From positions 1-9,922 of the forward strand of contig WAQS01000270.1 of the NCBI GenBank assembly GCA_015520115.1: a stretch of 9,922 nt of DNA. Direction: 5' to 3'. This DNA is from Ferroglobus sp. Lineage in GTDB: Archaea > Halobacteriota > Archaeoglobi > Archaeoglobales > Archaeoglobaceae. Of this stretch, positions 6,018 to 9,922 are shown piece after piece (position 1 is the first letter of the stretch; every line of letters begins with the position of its first letter). The translations under genes and the position numbers were made by a program. The notes under the pieces are model-generated. The model was not told the DNA's origin. It was given only the letters and a program-made list of their open reading frames with translations, and searched no databases.

Positions 6018-6473
6018 TTATAGAGTAGTCTTCCCTCCGGGGAGATATATCATTTTTTCCTCCCTCAAAATCTTTTCCACAAGCTTTCTAACAAAAGGCA
6101 CGACATCCTCTCCGAGTTCGTCAAGCTTTATCCACCTCACCTCTTTCGCGTCACTTCCGGCTTTGATTTCTCCACTCTTTATTTTTGCGAAGAAGTCAAC
6201 GATAACGTAGTGATACTTTATCCTCCCGTCTTTATCCAGAAAGATTTCTTCAGTCACGCAAGCAACGTCTCCTATTTCTATTTCAACACCGATCTCCTCA
6301 AGAATTTCCCTTTTTAAAGCTTCGTGGAGAGATTCCCCCACTCTAACCAATCCGCCGGGAATTGACCACATATTCTTGTTCGGCTCGTTAGCTCTTCTGA
6401 CGAGTAGGATTTTCTCATCCTCTATTATCACGGCTCCAACACCAATTACTGGTCTTCCTGGATACTCCCTCAT
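6018..6473 (-). CDS. Nudix hydrolase
   Basis: This is a Nudix-fold pyrophosphohydrolase of 151 residues that should cleave a nucleoside diphosphate linked to another moiety, using magnesium or manganese. The Nudix box is complete at residues 41-63: Gly41, Glu47, then REILEEIGV (55-63), in exact G-x5-E-x7-R-E-U-x-E-E-x-G-U spacing. GVGAVIIEDEKILLVRR (11-27) and MWSIPGG (35-41) are typical leading strands. These features resemble ADP-ribose-pyrophosphatase-like members, but the substrate cannot be read from the sequence. I chose ATG 6473, not the longer frame up to 6605: the extra 44 residues overlap mtxX and look non-coding, GGTGAT sits 6 nt upstream, and the ATG overlaps the mtxX stop as ATGA. 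It is translationally coupled to mtxX. A MutT-like or housekeeping role are both possible. Confidence 0.92.
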   Translation of the reverse strand: MREYPGRPVIGVGAVIIEDEKILLVRRANEPNKNMWSIPGGLVRVGESLHEALKREILEEIGVEIEIGDVACVTEEIFLDKDGRIKYHYVIVDFFAKIKSGEIKAGSDAKEVRWIKLDELGEDVVPFVRKLVEKILREEKMIYLPGGKTTL

Positions 6474-7207
6474 TCCGACATCACCGCTGCCAAGGCTAAT
6501 GCTCTCAAATAGCCTTCGGCACTTTGAGCTCTGCTCGTGTCTATTAGTGTGAAGGGCAGTTTCGCATAATAGGCTCCGTATTCCCTTCCTCCACCAAGGT
6601 AGCACATCGCTCTGAATATGTAGTTTCCTATTATCCCGTTCGGCGGGATTATGATGTCCTCTTCCACATCCTCAAGGAGAATCTCTCTGTTCACACCCCC
6701 GCAAATTTTCGCAAGGAGCTCAGCTTCGGCAAGAGTTCTGTCGACTTCTTCGCTTCTTCCTACATCTCCGAGCCTTCCTCCAGCCAAAAAAGCCACTTTA
6801 TCATTCATCCCGAGTTTTAAAGCCATTTTCTTAGCCTCTTCGGCTATCATAATTTTCTCAGCTAAGCTTTTTCCCTCATCAACTCCAACCGGCGAAAGGA
6901 GGAAGAGTTTTCCGTAGAAGGTCTCAAGTAGTGCTATTCTCACGAACTCGTAACCTCTTCTTTTCAGCTCGGCAATCATCTTCGAAGCCCTCGCAGTTCC
7001 TCGCACGGCAGCGTCAACTTCCCCTTTTTCAACCATGTCCAAAAGCCTTTTCTCGGTCTTTTCCCCTTCATCCACCACCACAACTTCGGCAAAGTTGCAG
7101 AGTTTTGCTGCTTTCACGACCTTTTTGTCGTAGTCTTCTCTTTCTCTGTAAACGCCAATTGCTATCCTTTTCCCCTCTGGTATTCTCTCGGCAATCGCTC
7201 TATGCAT
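6470..7207 (-). CDS. mtxX: MtxX family protein (methanogenesis marker protein 4)
   Basis: This 245-residue protein matches the MtxX family, annotated as methyltransferase-related and used as a methanogenesis marker; its exact reaction is not established. Family stretches that I recognise are GEVDAAVRGTARASKM (62-77), RIALLETFYGKLFLLSPVG (90-108), VDEG (109-112), FLAGGRLGDVGRSEEVD (140-156), IIPPNGIIGNYIFRAMCYLG (186-205) and LIDTSRA (221-227). The fold has been likened to phosphotransacetylase-type enzymes, which would suit an acyl- or phosphate-group reaction. The ATG at 7207 has a strong GAGGTG site 5 nt upstream, which includes part of the marC stop. It lies between marC (4-bp gap) and the Nudix gene (ATGA overlap). 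In an archaeon that probably lacks methanogenesis it likely serves methyl-transfer or corrinoid chemistry, which is inference. Confidence 0.87.
   Translation of the reverse strand: MHRAIAERIPEGKRIAIGVYREREDYDKKVVKAAKLCNFAEVVVVDEGEKTEKRLLDMVEKGEVDAAVRGTARASKMIAELKRRGYEFVRIALLETFYGKLFLLSPVGVDEGKSLAEKIMIAEEAKKMALKLGMNDKVAFLAGGRLGDVGRSEEVDRTLAEAELLAKICGGVNREILLEDVEEDIIIPPNGIIGNYIFRAMCYLGGGREYGAYYAKLPFTLIDTSRAQSAEGYLRALALAAVMSE
6480..6485 (-). promoter_or_regulatory. Shine-Dalgarno site of the Nudix gene
   Basis: GGTGAT on the minus strand, inside the end of mtxX, is 6 nt before the ATG at 6473. It supports the shorter 151-residue Nudix product. Confidence 0.55.
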
Positions 7208-7211
7208 GCTT

Positions 7212-7829
7212 TCACCTCACGATAGATAGAACCCCGTCAAATATATACTCAACTCCTATCGAAGCGAGGAAAATCGCCATAATTCTGGCAATTATGTCTG
7301 AACCGCTCTTTCCGAGAAGGGAAATTATGGCGGTGCTATAAACGTGGGTGAGCCTGACTATTCCGTAAACGACGAGTATCGCGAGAACTAAGATCATCTT
7401 TCCTACGATGTCTGTCTCGGAAGCCAATACTATCGTTGCCGTTATAGCTCCCGGACCCGTGTAGAGAGGTAGTGCAAGAGGAAAGACGGCTATGGAATCA
7501 ACATCGACGCTTTCAAGCCCTTTCTGGAAGTAGTATTCCCTCGTTTTTCTTCCGAGAAGTATGTCCACCGAAACTATGAACAGCAAAAGTCCTCCAGCCA
7601 CTTTTAGCGATTCTATCGATATTCTGAAGAACTCTATGACAGCATACCCCCCAAAAACGAAAATTATGAGGATCGACGAAGCTATTGTCACGGCTTTTTT
7701 AGAAATTCTATTCACCAAATCCCTGTCCAGTTTTTCCGTCAAAGCTATGAACATCGGGATGTTTCCGGGAGGATCGACTATAACGAATAGGGTTGTCAAA
7801 GCCGTAAAAAAGAAGCTCAGGTAGTCTAT
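7212..7829 (-). CDS. MarC family integral membrane protein, probable AUA start
   Basis: This MarC (UPF0056) family membrane protein has no settled transport function; the old link of E. coli MarC to antibiotic resistance was not upheld. From the start chosen here it is 205 residues with about six hydrophobic segments, near 4-27, 46-66, 76-92, 112-135, 143-163 and 180-202. Family marks are TLFVIVDPPGNIPMFIALT (13-31), KVAGGLLLF (76-84), AVFPLALPLYTGPGAITAT (114-132) and ARIMAIFLASIGVEYI (181-196). The first standard start codon is a TTG at 7799, but that would remove half of the first membrane segment and has no Shine-Dalgarno site. Homologues begin about ten residues earlier, and AAGGAGGG lies 6 nt before an in-frame ATA at 7829-7827 that overlaps the metE stop as ATAG. 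The operon position gives no clear functional clue. Confidence 0.88.
   Translation of the reverse strand: MDYLSFFFTALTTLFVIVDPPGNIPMFIALTEKLDRDLVNRISKKAVTIASSILIIFVFGGYAVIEFFRISIESLKVAGGLLLFIVSVDILLGRKTREYYFQKGLESVDVDSIAVFPLALPLYTGPGAITATIVLASETDIVGKMILVLAILVVYGIVRLTHVYSTAIISLLGKSGSDIIARIMAIFLASIGVEYIFDGVLSIVR
7213..7218 (-). promoter_or_regulatory. Shine-Dalgarno site of mtxX
   Basis: GAGGTG on the minus strand is 5 nt before the mtxX ATG. Its last two bases are the first two of the marC TGA stop, so ribosomes finishing marC are placed directly for mtxX. Confidence 0.65.
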
Positions 7830-8779
7830 TGCAATCCCTCCTTAGCCTCTTTTATCTTTTTCAGATGCTTGAAAGCAAGCTCTTGGGAGTAAAAGCTCAT
7901 AAGTCCGCAATCTGCCCCGATATACTTTAATCTCTCTCCGAACTTTTCCACAGCCTTCTTCAGCCTTCCTCTTATCCTCTCGACGCTTTCTATTTCATCA
8001 AGAGCCTTCTCCATTTTCTCGACATCACCCCAGACGTTCTCTCCGGTTTTGGCATTGTACTCCGCTATCATCGCATCGAAATCGCTCCTTGCCACGCCGA
8101 CCCTGAGGAATTTTTCGTAGCTTTCTATTTCTTCGGCATCAACGAAATCCATAGCCTTTTCGTCTCTTGCAGCTTCTATCCCTATAACGTTAATCGTATC
8201 AACTTCGAGAACTTCTCTGTAAAAGACGGGGGAATGTAGGTGGATTTGCACGTCAACACTTGCTTTAATTTTCTCGTAGGCTATCTGAATCTGATCTACG
8301 TTCGGCTGAAGCTCCGGATTGGTTCCTAAACTTGGTTCATCCAAGCTAACGCACTTAACAGCCTTCCACTCACAGGCTTTTTCCACGAACCTCGCAACGG
8401 ATTTTCCAAAAGCTTCCAAAACGTCATCGTAAATTTTCGATCCGAATTCCCTATAGTAGAGTTCAAAAGGACCGGTGACGCAAACTCTAACTGCTTCGAC
8501 TCTCATCTCCTTCAAAACTTCAAGTTCGACGATTACCGCCTCATCCCTCTTCACGACAAAAGGCTCCTCCTGCTTATTTTCATCTCTGATTATTTCCAGA
8601 AACATCTCGTTCATGTCTCTAAATTGAGGATAGTTTGGCAACTCAACTCCAGCCTTTTGCTTCATTATGAATGCCCTCTTCACCATTTCAGCGTATTCCT
8701 TGCTTTGATAATTTTTCTCAACCCAATCCTTCGAAATACCTTCAGGGAGGGGAAAACTGCCGATATCGTCGAATATCAT
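7826..8779 (-). CDS. MetE-like (cobalamin-independent-type) methionine synthase, C-terminal domain only
   Basis: This 317-residue protein corresponds to the catalytic C-terminal barrel of MetE (COG0620), the short archaeal form that methylates homocysteine. The natural methyl donor of short archaeal forms may be a methylated corrinoid rather than a folate. Visible marks are DDIGSFP (4-10), RVCVTGPFEL (98-107), VSLDEPSLGTNPEL (144-157), HLHSP (180-184), IGIEAARDE (199-207) and YIGADCGL (286-293). Glu202 and Cys291 match zinc ligands of E. coli MetE, but the usual H-x-C pair reads H-L-H-S-P, so a ligand cysteine is absent or replaced by histidine. I start at ATG 8779, not 8818: it has AGGAGG 7 nt upstream and an ATGA overlap with the PLD gene. 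Being followed by marC, mtxX and glyA, it fits methyl transfer. It could instead be a related methyltransferase with another thiol substrate. Confidence 0.88.
   Translation of the reverse strand: MIFDDIGSFPLPEGISKDWVEKNYQSKEYAEMVKRAFIMKQKAGVELPNYPQFRDMNEMFLEIIRDENKQEEPFVVKRDEAVIVELEVLKEMRVEAVRVCVTGPFELYYREFGSKIYDDVLEAFGKSVARFVEKACEWKAVKCVSLDEPSLGTNPELQPNVDQIQIAYEKIKASVDVQIHLHSPVFYREVLEVDTINVIGIEAARDEKAMDFVDAEEIESYEKFLRVGVARSDFDAMIAEYNAKTGENVWGDVEKMEKALDEIESVERIRGRLKKAVEKFGERLKYIGADCGLMSFYSQELAFKHLKKIKEAKEGLQ
7836..7843 (-). promoter_or_regulatory. Strong Shine-Dalgarno site inside the metE end, for marC
   Basis: AAGGAGGG on the minus strand lies in the last codons of the MetE-like gene, 6 nt before the in-frame ATA proposed as the marC start. 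No other start codon downstream at a usable distance is in the marC frame; the out-of-frame TTG at 7834 meets TAG two codons later. This site decides the start proposed for marC. Confidence 0.6.
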
Positions 8780-9922
8780 CTCCTCGCCTCCTTCCTCTTC
8801 ATTATCTCCTCCCAACATTTCTTAACGTCGAGCATCTCCTCCGTCAAAAACACCGACTCTTCGGAATTCCACACGTTGTAGAAGTACTCCCTCGCAGCTT
8901 TGGCAAGCTCTTCGTTTTTGGCGTAAATTCCGGATTCATAGTTCTCGAACAAACCCGTCTGGGTTAGGTTGGCTGTTGTCAGCAGCACTTCCCTTTCATC
9001 GATTATTAAAACTTTAGAGTGGATGTTGTCGTTTAGTTTAACGCTCCCCTTTGGAAACATTTCCAGAAACCTTTTCAACGTGAAAAGCTGCTTTTTATCT
9101 TCGTAAACCTCTTCAACGCTCTTGAACTGCCTTCTCTCATACCCCGGCCACGTGATGATTTTCACGTCCACTCCTTTCGAGAAGAGAGGCTGAAGTTCGG
9201 CTGTTAGCCAATCCGTGTAGTAGATGTGGGGGGAAGTTAAGAGAACCTCCTTTTCAGCCCTTTTTATCATTTCCTTCATTCTCGTTAGAATTTCCCCGCT
9301 GAAGGGGGGAGAAGATATGAACTCATGCGATTTCAGTTTTCTTTCGAGCCTTGCGTTTAAAATGAACAAACCGACGAATGCTAAAGCTGTTAACGAAGCT
9401 CCAAGGACGTTTATGAAAAAGTAGTTAGGAGTTTCGACGAACTCAACTATCGCGACAGATTGAGTTTTGGGATCGCTGAACACCCATTCTATTCTGTCGA
9501 TAGTGTCGAGAACTCCATAAATTATCCTCGAATTGGAGCTGAGGGATATCACCTTGTAGTTCGTGTAAATTTTATTCGGGAAGTCGAGGGCGATTTTTAT
9601 CGAAGAAACGTAAATCCCGCTGGCTAAGAAGAAATCTGGGTACTCCATGGCAACAAATCTGTAGATGCCGTCGAGCCTTACGAAGGGATCATCGATTTCC
9701 CTCTCGATTATAACCTCGTACTCCTCCAAAGGTGTCAGAACTTTTTTTATGTTTACGAGTAGATAGGGTGTGTTATTTATCTCAACGACCTTATAATCTA
9801 TACCGCCGGCGGGAATGCTCCTCACGGAGTAGTCTTCGTAAAGTCTGATTGGAGGTAGGTCGAGATTTAAAAGCATGTTCGTCGTTTCGTTAATATTCTT
9901 GAATCTGAGGATGAAAATGTCC
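8776..9922 (-). CDS. Membrane-anchored phospholipase D-family protein, N-terminus beyond the window
   Basis: The C-terminal half is a PLD-superfamily domain with one H-x-K-x4-D motif, NIHSKVLIIDE, followed by TANLTQTGLFENYESGIY, as in Nuc-type nucleases and single-motif PLD proteins that act as dimers. Numbering from an ATG at 9876, the motif residues are His286, Lys288 and Asp293. The domain is preceded by LLTSPHIYYTDWLT (212-225), where a second HKD would lie but is absent. A membrane segment, YFFINVLGASLTALAFVGLFI (152-172, one residue split here by a basic NARLERKLK tail), separates it from a beta-rich N-terminal region. The basic flank suggests the PLD domain is cytoplasmic and the N-terminal part outside. 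The frame stays open to the right edge with sensible residues, and ATG 9876 has no Shine-Dalgarno site, so the start lies outside. Substrate (lipid or nucleic acid) is unknown. Confidence 0.85.
   Translation of the reverse strand, partial: DIFILRFKNINETTNMLLNLDLPPIRLYEDYSVRSIPAGGIDYKVVEINNTPYLLVNIKKVLTPLEEYEVIIEREIDDPFVRLDGIYRFVAMEYPDFFLASGIYVSSIKIALDFPNKIYTNYKVISLSSNSRIIYGVLDTIDRIEWVFSDPKTQSVAIVEFVETPNYFFINVLGASLTALAFVGLFILNARLERKLKSHEFISSPPFSGEILTRMKEMIKRAEKEVLLTSPHIYYTDWLTAELQPLFSKGVDVKIITWPGYERRQFKSVEEVYEDKKQLFTLKRFLEMFPKGSVKLNDNIHSKVLIIDEREVLLTTANLTQTGLFENYESGIYAKNEELAKAAREYFYNVWNSEESVFLTEEMLDVKKCWEEIMKRKEARR
8787..8792 (-). promoter_or_regulatory. Shine-Dalgarno site of the MetE-like gene
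   Basis: AGGAGG on the minus strand, inside the end of the PLD-family gene, is 7 nt before the ATG at 8779. It decides that start over the longer frame beginning at 8818. Confidence 0.65.

Noticed and set aside
6474..6605. Longer Nudix product starting at 6605
   Set aside because: The added residues are an out-of-frame reading of mtxX. The ATG at 6473 has a GGTGAT site and an ATGA overlap.
6651..7341. Serine- and proline-rich open frames opposite mtxX
   Set aside because: These are antisense shadows. Their serine-rich composition comes from the codon pattern of the real gene.
8780..8818. Longer MetE-like product starting at 8818
   Set aside because: The extra 13 residues are the glutamate/glycine-rich out-of-frame reading of the PLD gene end and its AGGAGG site.
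1..9922. Mobile element, CRISPR array, tRNA or rRNA
   Set aside because: No regularly spaced direct repeats, terminal inverted repeats with target duplications, transposase motifs or tRNA-like cloverleaf segments were seen by eye.

Overview
The window reads as chromosomal DNA from a hyperthermophilic euryarchaeon, most likely a member of the Archaeoglobales (Archaeoglobus, Ferroglobus or Geoglobus type). The evidence is gene content and signals: a tetrahydromethanopterin-type serine hydroxymethyltransferase, a formaldehyde-activating enzyme, the methanogenesis-marker protein MtxX, an archaeal CobT, a bacterio-opsin-activator-like HTH regulator, and a short MetE-like protein. Promoters are archaeal (TATA-like, several apparently leaderless) and internal operon genes carry GGAGG/GGTG Shine-Dalgarno sites. 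Genes are packed, with several overlaps. I saw no insertion sequence, CRISPR array, tRNA, rRNA or sign of recent gene transfer. The species assignment is inference.

Layout. Bases 1-519 (minus) hold the N-terminal part of a transcription regulator that runs off the left edge. It diverges, across a spacer with an AT-rich promoter core and a 10-bp palindrome, from a radical SAM gene (621-1487, plus). That gene overlaps the tail of a convergent flavodoxin (1440-1886, minus) by 48 bp. A compact 44-bp divergent spacer, with a 12-bp palindromic TATA-like element at its middle, separates the flavodoxin from a plus-strand run: an unrecognised 206-aa protein (1931-2551), a VIT/CCC1-like membrane protein (2575-3111) and cobT (3173-4189). 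cobT meets fae (4186-4689, minus) tail to tail, sharing 4 bp.

From 4738 to the right edge everything is on the minus strand. It looks like one long operon, read right to left: a membrane-anchored phospholipase D-family protein (open at the right edge), a MetE-like protein, MarC, MtxX, a Nudix hydrolase and GlyA. Two junctions are ATGA overlaps, one gap is 4 bp and one is 17 bp. The metE/marC junction appears to be an ATAG overlap that would require a non-standard AUA start.

How the genes may work together. Fae and GlyA both deliver one-carbon units to tetrahydromethanopterin at the methylene level. The MetE-like protein would place a methyl group on homocysteine. MtxX belongs to a family tied to methyl-transfer metabolism, and CobT activates the lower ligand base for corrinoid cofactors. 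The window is therefore a one-carbon/methyl-transfer neighbourhood in which MarC, Nudix and the PLD-like protein have no obvious role. I found no clearly new multi-gene defence or mobile system. The most unusual points are the probable AUA start of marC, the altered zinc-site motif of the MetE-like protein, the membrane-tethered PLD protein heading the operon, the symmetric divergent promoter, and MtxX in a probable non-methanogen.
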